A stretch of DNA of 16,429 bases from Thermoplasmatota archaeon (GTDB taxonomy: Archaea > Thermoplasmatota > E2 > DHVEG-1), in the NCBI GenBank assembly GCA_030612095.1, contig JAUWOO010000021.1, positions 1 through 16,429 on the forward strand, written 5' to 3'. The position numbers and the translations under genes are program-made. Below the pieces are notes generated by a model. That model was not told where the DNA came from, searched no databases, and saw only the letters and a program-made list of their open reading frames with translations. Positions within the stretch are counted from its first letter, which is position 1. Each line of letters begins with the position of its first letter. Shown one piece after another: positions 7,370 through 14,724 of this stretch.

Positions 7370-8223
7370 TGGATGGTTTTAATCCAAAAGCGGTATTTAC
7401 TATTGCAAAGAAAGAGTTTTTAGATAACATTAGAAATAGATGGATTATTTTGCTGACAATTATTTTTGTACTTTTAATAATTGTTTTTTCGTATGTTGCA
7501 GGTGGACAAACAGGTGGTGAAGAAACATTTGGAGGCATGCAAAATACAGTTTTTGGGCTTATGGGTATTTCATCATTACTGATCCCGCTAATTGCACTTA
7601 TTCTTGGTTTTTCCACAATATCTGGTGAAGCAGAAAGTGGAGCATTATATGTTGTTTTATCATATCCCGTTAGACGCATAGAAGTACTACTTGGTAAACT
7701 TCTTGGACTTGGTTCAGTAATTGTTGTATCAGTTTTTCTTGGATTTGGTCTTGGTGGGATAGTAATAGCTGCAACAGTAGGTCCAGAATCCTGGGTAGGT
7801 TATATCGGATTTATGTTGCTGAGTATATTTATGGGATTTATATATTTGAGTTTATCAATTTGTATTTCTGCTTACTGTAAAAGACGTATTACATCTATTG
7901 GTGGAGTGCTTTTAATATTCTTCTGGGGAATGATTTTTGGCACTATACTTATGGCTATCCTGTATGGCAGTGGTTATGAATTAAGTGATATTATGACCGG
8001 GAACATACCCGACTGGTTTTTTAATTCTGTAGTCCTTAGTCCGGGAGATTTACACCAAACAGCAGTTATGAGAGCTTTCGGAATAGATTCAGTTGATATG
8101 ATGGGATTCTCATTTACAATGCCAGAGCTCTTGAGTATGGATCTTTTATTATTTGTTCATCTAATATGGTTTATGGTGCCTTTATTCTTGGCATACTTCT
8201 TCTTTAAAAGGAGAGATATCTGA
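7369..8223 (+). CDS. ABC-2 type transporter permease (NosY-like)
   Basis: A 284-residue membrane protein with about six hydrophobic segments, roughly 26-46, 66-86, 108-135, 143-168, 172-200 and 258-278. The N-terminal stretch FTIAKKEFLDNIRNRW and the motif GEAESGALYVVLSYPVRR, followed by a GK, are typical of ABC-2 permeases of the NosY family. It ends with a positively charged KRRDI tail. It overlaps the ATPase gene by one base and should form the membrane half of the same exporter, probably as a homodimer with two ATPases. Substrate unknown; no nos genes or bacteriocin genes are nearby. Confidence 0.88.
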   Translation: MDGFNPKAVFTIAKKEFLDNIRNRWIILLTIIFVLLIIVFSYVAGGQTGGEETFGGMQNTVFGLMGISSLLIPLIALILGFSTISGEAESGALYVVLSYPVRRIEVLLGKLLGLGSVIVVSVFLGFGLGGIVIAATVGPESWVGYIGFMLLSIFMGFIYLSLSICISAYCKRRITSIGGVLLIFFWGMIFGTILMAILYGSGYELSDIMTGNIPDWFFNSVVLSPGDLHQTAVMRAFGIDSVDMMGFSFTMPELLSMDLLLFVHLIWFMVPLFLAYFFFKRRDI

Positions 8224-8454
8224 GGCGGTAAAAGATAAGGGAAAATGACTAATTTTTTAGATGATATTCAAGTCCAGAATATCCCAAATAATTTGAAAAT
8301 CCAGATGATGAGGAAAATGAAAAGATATGTCTAGACAAATTACGTCCCAATGAAATCGACCTTAAAACATATAAAACAGGAATCGATGTCCTGTTACCGA
8401 AGAAGCACAAGGGTGACAACATTGGATACGCCTAAGTGCGTGGTCAAAAACAAC
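8224..8454. other. Gene-poor stretch upstream of tRNA-Val
   Basis: No intact gene is seen. It contains a 47-codon open stretch with coding-like composition (listed separately), a six-T run at 8253-8258 that could end the ABC operon transcript, and a perfect 7-bp stem-loop at 8375-8395 (AACAGGA, 7-base loop, TCCTGTT). An AT-rich motif at 8361-8376 (CTTAAAACATATAAAA) could be the tRNA promoter, though it lies farther from the tRNA than usual. Confidence 0.4.
8292..8435 (+). pseudogene. Possible gene remnant, unidentified
   Basis: A 47-codon stretch bounded by stops has no good start codon but reads like protein: an acidic opening (FENPDDEENEK), then LRPNEIDLKTYKTGIDVLLP and KKHKGDNIGYA. A further short stretch (YSSPEYPK) precedes it in the same frame, beyond one stop. 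I do not recognise the family. It may be the eroded end of a gene, or chance. Confidence 0.25.
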
Positions 8455-8527
8455 GGGCCAGTGGTCTAGGGGTTATGACGTCGCGCTTACAACGCGGAGG
8501 TCGCCGGTTCAATTCCGGCCTGGCCCA
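8455..8527 (+). tRNA. tRNA-Val (anticodon UAC)
   Basis: The cloverleaf can be drawn in full. The acceptor stem GGGCCAG pairs with CTGGCCC. The D-arm has GTC/GAC pairing. The anticodon stem TCGCG/CGCGG has a T-G first pair, and its loop CTTACAA gives anticodon UAC. The variable loop is AGGTC. The T-arm is GCCGG-TTCAATT-CCGGC, and the discriminator is A at 8527. The CCA end is not encoded, as is common in archaea. There is no intron. It decodes GUA and probably other GUN valine codons. Confidence 0.95.
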
Positions 8528-8716
8528 TCAAAACTCTCTCAGAGAGTTTCCATGTGAAACAAATGTATTTTTGGGGTTTGCTGGTTTTACCGTGTTTTCC
8601 CCTTCCAAAATTTGATGGAATTTGAGGACACGATTAACCCAATTATATGGTGCTTGTTTGTAACACTGACTGGCATCCAGCACAAGAACCATATTACATA
8701 TCGTAGCATAATACAA
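8528..8716 (-). pseudogene. Possible gene remnant abutting the tRNA 3' end
   Basis: A 62-codon minus-strand frame ends exactly at the base after the tRNA. Its last residues, PANPKNTFVSHGNSLREF, resemble the opening of TIR-like or related nucleotide-binding domains (a VFxxHG element), as if a longer reading frame had been cut here. The similarity is by eye and short. The frame may be chance, and the last seven residues are encoded by the hairpin at 8531-8549. Confidence 0.2.
8531..8549. repeat. Perfect hairpin directly after the tRNA
   Basis: AAACTCTC-TCA-GAGAGTTT forms an 8-bp stem with a three-base loop, starting four bases after the tRNA discriminator base. No T-run follows, so it is not a standard terminator. 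It could be a processing signal, a decayed attachment-site arm, or part of a decayed gene. Confidence 0.4.
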
Positions 8717-8731
8717 AATCTAGTTAAGTGA

Positions 8732-8921
8732 AAGCTTGAATGGAAAACAAAGATTGAACTGGGTGGATTATTAACCAATGATGAAGTTAAATCAATTTTA
8801 GGTGAAGATTTAATGGGTTGTGAATTCACCCAAACGTGCTGAAGTAAAAGATGCGATTCCTGCAATATTCTTACCAACCTTTTTATATATAACAAGTGAT
8901 TTATTCTTTGGAGTGATATAA
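8732..8921 (+). pseudogene. Possible frameshifted gene remnant, unidentified
   Basis: Frame one (8732-8842) reads KLEWKTKIELGGLLTNDEVK, then SILGEDLMGCEF, and stops. A second frame picks up at about 8826-8829 with SPKRAEVKDAIPAIFLP and runs into the next promoter region. Joining them with one frameshift gives a smooth, charged, protein-like sequence, which suggests a decayed gene end. I do not recognise the family. There is no start codon or ribosome binding site. Confidence 0.3.
8880..8915 (+). promoter_or_regulatory. Promoter and Shine-Dalgarno sequence of the C25 protease gene
   Basis: TTTTTATATATAA (8880-8892) is the best TATA box in the window. Initiation about 26 nt later, near 8911, would start at or within GGAGTG (8910-8915), which lies seven bases before the ATG at 8923 and can act as a Shine-Dalgarno sequence. 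The leader would be only about 12 nt. Confidence 0.6.
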
Positions 8922-8922
8922 T

Positions 8923-11442
8923 ATGAAAAAAATATTATCAATATTAATGGTCCATATCTTAGTTCTTAGTGGACTTGGAGCAGTTGCTATAAACGGCGAT
9001 AATACTAACAATGCACATCTAGAAACCTCAACTGAAATAATGAAGATTGATTTCCCATCACCAACGCTTGTTGAGAGCAATAACGATTATGTTAAATTGC
9101 GCTTTGTCGATGATGAATTGTATCTAATGAACCCAGGTAAACCAATGCTCCCACGGGTGTTGAAATCAATTAAACTTCCATTTGGTGCACGCAATATAAA
9201 GGTTGAGGTGATACCACAGGGAATTTCAGAATCTACGATTTCAAAAGAGATACTACCTACCCCCGCACCAGTGCCACTCTCACCAAATGTGGATTTTGTT
9301 GCCCCACCAAAGAAAGATATAAAGGTGTATACTAGTGATGCGCTGTATCCTTCTTCGTGGTATAGCTATAATGTGGGCTGTGGATTGAATGCAGATGGTG
9401 AACACGTTACTCATCTTACAGTAAATATTTATCCCGTTCGATACGCACCTGCGACAGGGACAATATGTGTGGCAGAAACGGCCGATGTAATAATAACTTT
9501 TGATGATCCAGAGGGAGATATTTTTCCACAGACAAGTGAGTATGACTTGGCAATCATCTCTCCATCAAGCTTCTCCAATGAGCTCCAACGATTGGTTGAT
9601 CATAAAAATAGTTATGACATGAAGACACTTCTGAAGTCAACTGAAGAAATATATAATGAATACACTGGTGTGGATAAACCTGAGCAAATTAAGTATTTTA
9701 TCAAAGATGCAATCGAAACATGGGGAATTAATTACGTTTTACTTGTTGGTGGTTTGAAATCGACAATTTATGCTAAACCAAGAGATAATATGAACGTGGG
9801 TGAAAAGGGATGGCATGTCCCGGTCCGGTATTCAAACATGAGGGCAGGTGGAGACCCGGGTTACCCCGTTGATTTATATTATGCTGATGTCTATAAACTT
9901 GGAGGGGAATTTGAATCTTGGGATTACGATGGAGATGGTGTTTTTGCGGAATGGCCTGATGATTATGGTGAATCCCGAGATATTTCGGATCTGTTACCCG
10001 ATGTCGCCGTGGGGCGATTAGCATGTTCTGATGTTAAAGAAGTCAGTGATGTTGTCAATAAAATCATCACATACGAAACATCCACATATGGGTCAGATTG
10101 GTTTAAGAAAATGGTTGTTTATTCTGGTGATGGATTCCTTGATCAATTTGATTTAAATATCCAATGGGATACAAAAGAACTTGCAGATGGAGCATACACT
10201 ATTAATGCTCAAAGCTTTAATCCTGAAGGAGATCAAGGACCAGTTGACACTATTCATATTACCTTAGATAGCACTGTTGCATCAGAGGTAACGTTTAACC
10301 ATGATGATCATCTCAATCCAATATTACAAAATGGATATCCTGCACCACCAATCGCAGAAATTGTCTCTGTATCAGAAGGTGACATTCTTGGAAATACGGA
10401 TGTAGCCTTTAAACCAAGTGAACGGGATGCCTACTGCAATACTCTTTTCTGGTGGGCAAATGTTTCCTATGTTGATGGAGTGCTCACCATTCGTGGTAAA
10501 TCCTATGATCCAAAACCATATGGAAATTTATCAAGTATTCATGTCTGGGTTGAAAACGACCAAGAAGCCGTTGTTTTTTCAGACTGGAGAAATGACACAC
10601 CCACCTACTATGAAGGGGAATGGGTAACCGGCGAAAAAGCAGTAAATGGTAGAGGTGGAGCATTATACTATATGCCTGAAGAATTTGACAAAGAAATTAT
10701 CTGGTGCTCCAATGGCAAATTCAATGGACCAGATGATGTGATGAACTCATTTAGTGAAGGATACGGATTTGCCTTTTTCTCAGGTCACGGCAGCCCAGGA
10801 TATTGGGGGGACCAATATCCAGGCATACCTGGAAATCGTCAATATGGTTCAGTTCATGGGCTTTATGTCTCACATATTCAATCTCGGTATCCATTTATTA
10901 CGGGTCAACCTCTCTTTCCAATGAATACGTTATCAAACACAGGTAAACTACCTATAACTGTTGTCGGTGGCTGTCATAATAGCCTTTTTAACGTATCGCT
11001 TATTCCTTCTGCAATGCAATATTATACCATGCTTCTCGGGAGAAATAATTGGATGTGGACGTATTTTACTGCCGTTCCTCAATGTTGGAGCTGGTATATG
11101 GTTCAACTTCCAAATACTGGTGCGATTGCAACAATGGGTAACACCGGTCTTGGTTGGGGCTGGGAAGGAGAGTTCTGTACTGTTGGTGCAGGTGACGGCT
11201 GGATAAGTTCTGAATTTTTCAGACAGTACGGTGATCATTTCGGTCAGGAAAAATATGATATCCTTGGACATGTGTATCAGCAGACCCAGACCAGTTATAT
11301 CAATCAGTTCAAAGATTTCACACTGCCAGAATCAGAATGTTGGTGGTACCCTGATTTTGGTTGGGATGCCATTGATCAACAAGCCGTTGAACAATGGGTG
11401 CTTTTAGGCGATCCTAGCTTAAAGATCGGAGGATATCAATAA
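8923..11442 (+). CDS. Secreted gingipain-like cysteine protease, family C25
   Basis: An 839-residue exported protein. A signal peptide (MKKILSILMVHILVLSGLGA) is followed by a region of about 170 residues resembling the gingipain propeptide (around 40-200), then the C25 catalytic domain. The catalytic His is H622 in FFSGHGSPGYW and the nucleophile is C684 in VVGGCHNS, the expected order and spacing. The element PDVAVGRL lies near residue 359. An EF-hand-like loop DYDGDGVFAE (334-343) suggests calcium binding. Between SGDGF (401-405) and TYYEGEW (about 561-567) lies an insertion of roughly 150 residues with beta-rich, Ig/FN3-like character. The protein ends DPSLKIGGYQ, with no C-terminal dockerin, sorting signal or membrane anchor, so it should be released or held by partners. 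Such proteases fit degradation of external protein. Cleavage specificity cannot be read. Confidence 0.9.
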   Translation: MKKILSILMVHILVLSGLGAVAINGDNTNNAHLETSTEIMKIDFPSPTLVESNNDYVKLRFVDDELYLMNPGKPMLPRVLKSIKLPFGARNIKVEVIPQGISESTISKEILPTPAPVPLSPNVDFVAPPKKDIKVYTSDALYPSSWYSYNVGCGLNADGEHVTHLTVNIYPVRYAPATGTICVAETADVIITFDDPEGDIFPQTSEYDLAIISPSSFSNELQRLVDHKNSYDMKTLLKSTEEIYNEYTGVDKPEQIKYFIKDAIETWGINYVLLVGGLKSTIYAKPRDNMNVGEKGWHVPVRYSNMRAGGDPGYPVDLYYADVYKLGGEFESWDYDGDGVFAEWPDDYGESRDISDLLPDVAVGRLACSDVKEVSDVVNKIITYETSTYGSDWFKKMVVYSGDGFLDQFDLNIQWDTKELADGAYTINAQSFNPEGDQGPVDTIHITLDSTVASEVTFNHDDHLNPILQNGYPAPPIAEIVSVSEGDILGNTDVAFKPSERDAYCNTLFWWANVSYVDGVLTIRGKSYDPKPYGNLSSIHVWVENDQEAVVFSDWRNDTPTYYEGEWVTGEKAVNGRGGALYYMPEEFDKEIIWCSNGKFNGPDDVMNSFSEGYGFAFFSGHGSPGYWGDQYPGIPGNRQYGSVHGLYVSHIQSRYPFITGQPLFPMNTLSNTGKLPITVVGGCHNSLFNVSLIPSAMQYYTMLLGRNNWMWTYFTAVPQCWSWYMVQLPNTGAIATMGNTGLGWGWEGEFCTVGAGDGWISSEFFRQYGDHFGQEKYDILGHVYQQTQTSYINQFKDFTLPESECWWYPDFGWDAIDQQAVEQWVLLGDPSLKIGGYQ

Positions 11443-11456
11443 TCCTCCTTTTTTTT
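11428..11456 (+). terminator. Hairpin plus T-tract terminator spanning the protease stop codon
   Basis: GGAGGAT (11428-11434) pairs perfectly with ATCCTCC (11442-11448) around a 7-base loop, followed at once by eight T (11449-11456). The TAA stop (11440-11442) is inside the structure. It has the form of a bacterial intrinsic terminator, whereas archaeal terminators usually need only the U-tract. Confidence 0.7.
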
Positions 11457-11557
11457 CTTTCATTGATAAAGTGTTAGAGGCTCATATCTAATCATTGAAA
11501 TACAATTACTGTAGAAAAGATGCTTTGGTGTATGTTAAAGTCGGAAAAATGTCAAAT

Positions 11558-11637
11558 CAAAAGGAAAGTTTTTAGTAATTAAGATGTGATTGCCCCATAG
11601 ATGATTAAAATGGGGGGCAAAAGGAAGTTTTTAGCAA
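11558..11637 (+). repeat. Imperfect tandem copies of a promoter-like motif, with a hairpin between
   Basis: CAAAAGGAAAGTTTTTAGTAA (11558-11578, here split as CAAAAGGAAAG and TTTTTAGTAA) recurs as CAAAAGGAAGTTTTTAGCAA at 11618-11637, 60 bases on. A purine-rich part followed by a T-rich part resembles BRE plus TATA box, so these may be tandem promoters for the small gene downstream. Between them, GCCCCAT (11592-11598) and ATGGGG (11610-11615) can form a stem. Confidence 0.35.
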
Positions 11638-11697
11638 AACTCTTTCTTCCAAATCTTGGTAGCCCCGTCCAACTCAAATCATCTTCAAACTTGAAAA

Positions 11698-11979
11698 ATG
11701 GGAAAAGATACTATGAATGAAAAATTTTTGTTTTCACTGGAAAACTGCATAAAATGCACTCAGACAAAAGAACTCTTAGCTGATAGAGACGATATAAAAA
11801 TAGTGACGTTTCCGCATGATATCAATGAGTGGGATGATGAACAGTTGAATAATGCTAAATCTTATGATGTTTTTGAAGACCTTCAGAAAACTGCCCCTAT
11901 CTTATGGATAGATGGAGAGAAAAAAATTGGTTACCTACGGATAAGAAAATGGTTACAGGATATTGAAAAACAAGATTGA
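11698..11979 (+). CDS. Small thioredoxin/glutaredoxin-fold protein
   Basis: A 93-residue protein (88 if it starts at the second Met, 11713). It has a CxxC redox motif at C17-C20 (ENCIKC) after the first strand, then helix KELL, strand DIKIVTFPHD, and a likely cis-proline element TAPILWIDG followed by a GY and a basic helix. This is the glutaredoxin layout, and the size fits a single domain. It probably reduces disulfides or carries a thiol, but the partner is unknown. The start is uncertain: no convincing Shine-Dalgarno sequence precedes either ATG. It converges with rdgB, leaving 46 bases between their ends. Confidence 0.7.
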   Translation: MGKDTMNEKFLFSLENCIKCTQTKELLADRDDIKIVTFPHDINEWDDEQLNNAKSYDVFEDLQKTAPILWIDGEKKIGYLRIRKWLQDIEKQD

Positions 11980-12025
11980 TTGACGATAAATCTAGATCAA
12001 CCACGGGTCTATCGTACATATGATT

Positions 12026-12589
12026 TCATAATTTTTTAAAGAACTCCATCAGTTTTTCTAAGGATTTACCCCTATGTGAAAAGCAGTTTTTCTCCTCCGT
12101 ATCCATCTGAGCAAACGTTCTGGTATCGCCATTAGGAATAAATATTGGATCATATCCAAAACCATGATCTCCCTGCTCACGATTGGAAATTCTGCCATTG
12201 CATTCTCCAATGAAAAACTTGGGCTTTTTACCTGGTGCACCATAAGCAAAAACGGATCTAAAACATGCTTTTCTTTTATCTATATTTACACCATCTAGTA
12301 ATTTCAAAATACCGCTGCAGCCCACAGTATAAAAAACATAGGCAGAATACACACCAGGAAATCCATCTAAGATATCAATAAAAAGACCTGCATCTTCAAG
12401 AATAAACGGATGATTAAATTTTTCCTGCACATGTTTTACACCAAAGTATGCAACATCCTCCAAAGCATTTGCCTGTATCTCAGGATAACCAAGATTCTTC
12501 TGAACTACTTCGATATCCACTCCCAACAGTTTTGCCTTGGCTTCCTTTAGTTTTCCTTCATTACTTGTAATAAAGTATAGGGTTTTCAT
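12026..12589 (-). CDS. rdgB: XTP/dITP diphosphatase (RdgB/HAM1 family)
   Basis: 187 residues, standard for the family, which hydrolyses non-canonical purine triphosphates (ITP, dITP, XTP) to monophosphates and keeps them out of DNA and RNA. Motifs: TSNEGKLKE (8-16) for phosphate binding, EDAGLFID (65-72) with the catalytic Asp, GFPGVYSAY (76-84), HGFGYDPIF (142-150), and SHRGKS (171-176). The ATG overlaps the bud32 stop by four bases (ATGA), so it is the third gene of a coupled kae1-bud32-rdgB operon. Confidence 0.95.
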   Translation of the reverse strand: MKTLYFITSNEGKLKEAKAKLLGVDIEVVQKNLGYPEIQANALEDVAYFGVKHVQEKFNHPFILEDAGLFIDILDGFPGVYSAYVFYTVGCSGILKLLDGVNIDKRKACFRSVFAYGAPGKKPKFFIGECNGRISNREQGDHGFGYDPIFIPNGDTRTFAQMDTEEKNCFSHRGKSLEKLMEFFKKL

Positions 12590-13212
12590 CTGTATCTGCC
12601 TCTTTTAACTATCTCCTCTATTTTTTTAACAACAAGATTCGCGTCTTCTTTTAATTCTTTTTTATAACCATCCAATACATAATCAAAACAATTAGCATGC
12701 CTGGAGTGTGTTGACTCAATTGCCTCCATTAAAACATGCAAGTCAACGCCTTTTGATTCCATCTCACCGTTTTTCTCACCAAGCCCAAAATCAATGAAGT
12801 AAATACAATCATCAAACAGCATCATGTTCGAGGTAGTAAGATCTCCATGAATAATATCATTATTATGAAGCTTTGCAATATTTTCTCCAATCTTTTCACA
12901 GATGTGAGCTCGTTCCCCCTCACTTAGCTCATTTAGTATATCTTTGACTCTCTTACCTTCGATGTATTCCATGGTTATTATACCATATTCTAGATCAACA
13001 TCGTAGATGATCGGTACTGATACTCCTTGGAGGCGTGCGCCTGTTATCAGTTTAACTTCCCCTTTTGTTCTGAATGAAATGAGACGGTCATCGATATTTT
13101 TTATCCGGTATGTCTTTCGTACGCGCTTTTTTTGGACCACCTTAAATCCCATATAGTTTGATAAACAAATTTCTGCCTCTGCACCTCTATACAAAATTGT
13201 TTTTTCAGTCAC
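12586..13212 (-). CDS. bud32: KEOPS complex kinase/ATPase Bud32
   Basis: 208 residues, a compact RIO-related kinase fold. Visible elements are the RGAEAEI loop (9-15), a basic strand around KKRVRKTYR, the FRTKGEV helix start (47-53), the catalytic loop HGDLTTSN (122-129) with D124 and N129, and the metal-binding DFGLG (141-145). It ends in a basic tail (KRGRYR), as usual for Bud32, which contacts tRNA. In the KEOPS complex it acts as an ATPase that supports Kae1 in t6A37 formation. The start is GTG at 13212, overlapping the end of kae1 by eight bases. In Thermoplasma and several methanogens the two are one fused protein; here they are separate. Confidence 0.93.
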   Translation of the reverse strand: MTEKTILYRGAEAEICLSNYMGFKVVQKKRVRKTYRIKNIDDRLISFRTKGEVKLITGARLQGVSVPIIYDVDLEYGIITMEYIEGKRVKDILNELSEGERAHICEKIGENIAKLHNNDIIHGDLTTSNMMLFDDCIYFIDFGLGEKNGEMESKGVDLHVLMEAIESTHSRHANCFDYVLDGYKKELKEDANLVVKKIEEIVKRGRYR

Positions 13213-14200
13213 GCCAACTCACATCCACCATATCTGTCCTGAACCGCTGATCAATGAAACTATCCTCAACCTTCATGCGTATACCACTATTATACATCAA
13301 AAGTCCCAGCCATGCGATCATAGCCCCGTTATCAATACACAGATCCTTTGATGGGGCAAAAAAATGTGCATCACGTTCTTTTGCCATAATTTGAACCATA
13401 TTCCGCAGTCGTTTGTTACTTGCAACACCTCCACCAAGCAGTACCTCATTTTTTTCAGTATGTGCCATTGCCCGCTCTGTAACTTCAGTCAATGCCGCAA
13501 AAGTCGTTTCCTGCATAGAATAGCATATATCCTCTAGTCTTTGTCCTTTTTTATGGTATTGTTCTGCTGCAGTTAGTAAACCTGAGAAAGCAATGTCCAT
13601 TCCTTTTATCGAGTAGGGTAGCTCCAGATACTTTTTCCCCTTTCTTGCCAGTTCTTCAATCTTTGGACCACATGGAAATTCAAACCCCATATTCCTACCA
13701 AATTTATCAAGACAATTCCCAATACCAATATCAAGAGTCTCACCAAAAACACGATATTTTCCTTCAGCAAAAGCGGTGATCTGAGTATTTGCACCAGATG
13801 TATACAACAGTACAGGATCCTTGCAGCCATCCAATGTCCCACGCCCAATCTCCAAATGAGCAACACAATGATTAACGCCCATAATTGGTTTATCAAGCGA
13901 TAGTGAAAGCGCCCGTGCTGCAGTTGCCGCAGTTCTGAGACAAGGTCCCAGCCCAGGACCTTTTGAAAAGGATACCAAATCAATGTCAGCAAAATCAACT
14001 TGAGCTTTCTCTGCAGACTCTTTAATTAAATCTGCCACGTAAGAAGCATGGTGATTTGCTGCCTCTCGTGGGTGGATTCCTCCTTGCTTTGGCCTGTATA
14101 TTTTGATTATATTTGATAGGACGTTACACTTTTTTCCAGTGCCATCCACAATGCCTACACCGATGGTATGGGCTGTTCCTTCTATGCCAACACAAATCAT
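13205..14200 (-). CDS. kae1: tRNA N6-threonylcarbamoyladenosine synthase Kae1 (KEOPS)
   Basis: 331 residues, the normal length for stand-alone Kae1. It has the ASKHA fold opening GIEGTAHTIGVGIVD, the HPREAANHHA segment (43-52), the metal-binding H111xxxH115 in VNHCVAHLEIGR, YTSGANTQ (133-140), the GGGVASN loop (256-262), and the second metal Asp D290 in CIDNGAMIAWLG. It transfers the threonylcarbamoyl group to A37 of ANN-decoding tRNAs, working with Bud32, Cgi121 and Pcc1; the last two are not in this window. It heads the operon, preceded by a TATA box near 14228 and with almost no leader. Confidence 0.95.
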   Translation of the reverse strand: MICVGIEGTAHTIGVGIVDGTGKKCNVLSNIIKIYRPKQGGIHPREAANHHASYVADLIKESAEKAQVDFADIDLVSFSKGPGLGPCLRTAATAARALSLSLDKPIMGVNHCVAHLEIGRGTLDGCKDPVLLYTSGANTQITAFAEGKYRVFGETLDIGIGNCLDKFGRNMGFEFPCGPKIEELARKGKKYLELPYSIKGMDIAFSGLLTAAEQYHKKGQRLEDICYSMQETTFAALTEVTERAMAHTEKNEVLLGGGVASNKRLRNMVQIMAKERDAHFFAPSKDLCIDNGAMIAWLGLLMYNSGIRMKVEDSFIDQRFRTDMVDVSWRD

Positions 14201-14224
14201 AATTGAGAGTTGTAAGTGGGAATG

Positions 14225-14232
14225 ATATAAAA
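14225..14232 (-). promoter_or_regulatory. TATA box of the kae1-bud32-rdgB operon
   Basis: TTTTATAT on the minus strand, centred about 28 nt from the kae1 ATG at 14200. No Shine-Dalgarno sequence lies between, so the transcript would be leaderless or nearly so. Confidence 0.5.
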
Positions 14233-14268
14233 TAAATTTGGTTTATCCACCGCTTATGATGAATACTA

Positions 14269-14303
14269 AGGTAATTTAAAAAGAGAATTAGAGATGATTA
14301 CCT
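14269..14303. other. Weak dyad in the spacer between kae1 and the surface-protein gene
   Basis: AGGTAAT (14269-14275) and ATTACCT (14297-14303) are inverted copies 21 bases apart. The rest of 14240-14437 is AT-rich with no gene that I can see on either strand. Confidence 0.25.
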
Positions 14304-14437
14304 CGTTTCTTATTTATATCCAACTATCATTGCCCTAAATTGTGCAACCTCAATTTTTCAATAAAATCCCATTTATTACTTTTTAATCAGCTTGGTGTTT
14401 ACAACTAAAACTTAGAATACTGCCTTAAAACTCTGTT

Positions 14438-14548
14438 TTACAATTCTGAAATTTTCTCATATAACATGTCTTCTAATCTGTTCAGTTCTTTTCGTTTTTT
14501 GTGCACTTTGTCGATTTCTTTTATTATGGATGTATATTTGTTATTCAT
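14438..14548 (-). CDS. Candidate small ORF, 36 residues, coiled-coil-like
   Basis: A short frame begins MNNKYTSIIKEIDKVHKKRK and continues ELNRLEDMLYEKISEL before TAA. It is highly charged, with hydrophobic residues spaced as in an amphipathic or coiled-coil helix. A TATA-like TTAAATATA (14580-14588, minus strand) is centred about 36 nt from the ATG, so a leader of about 10 nt is predicted. An in-frame ATG at 14566 would add six residues but lies too close to the TATA box. No strong Shine-Dalgarno sequence is present. I know no family for it. It could be a small regulatory or partner protein, or chance. Confidence 0.4.
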   Translation of the reverse strand: MNNKYTSIIKEIDKVHKKRKELNRLEDMLYEKISEL

Positions 14549-14579
14549 TTTTACCACGATTATCATTTTTGCAGTTTTG

Positions 14580-14588
14580 TATATTTAA
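14580..14588 (-). promoter_or_regulatory. TATA-like box for the candidate small ORF
   Basis: TTAAATATA on the minus strand, upstream of the 36-residue frame. Predicted initiation near 14558 falls just before its ATG at 14548. Confidence 0.3.
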
Positions 14589-14724
14589 TGATTGTTTTAC
14601 AACTGTTATCCAAAAAATATTCTTGAAACCAATTGGCGTTTGTTAATTCAATCTAGCATATGGGAAAGTTGTTATTGCATGAACTACAAAATTCACAGAT
14701 AAATAAGAAGAATTAATATTGGTT

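Noticed and set aside
11980..12025. Terminator hairpin between the convergent redox gene and rdgB
   Set aside because: ACGATA/TATCGT can pair, but the 21-base loop and lack of a clear T-run on the plus strand make it weak.
13606..13998. Minus-strand open frame of 130 codons inside kae1 in another frame
   Set aside because: It overlaps the well-conserved Kae1 frame fully and has no domain signal.
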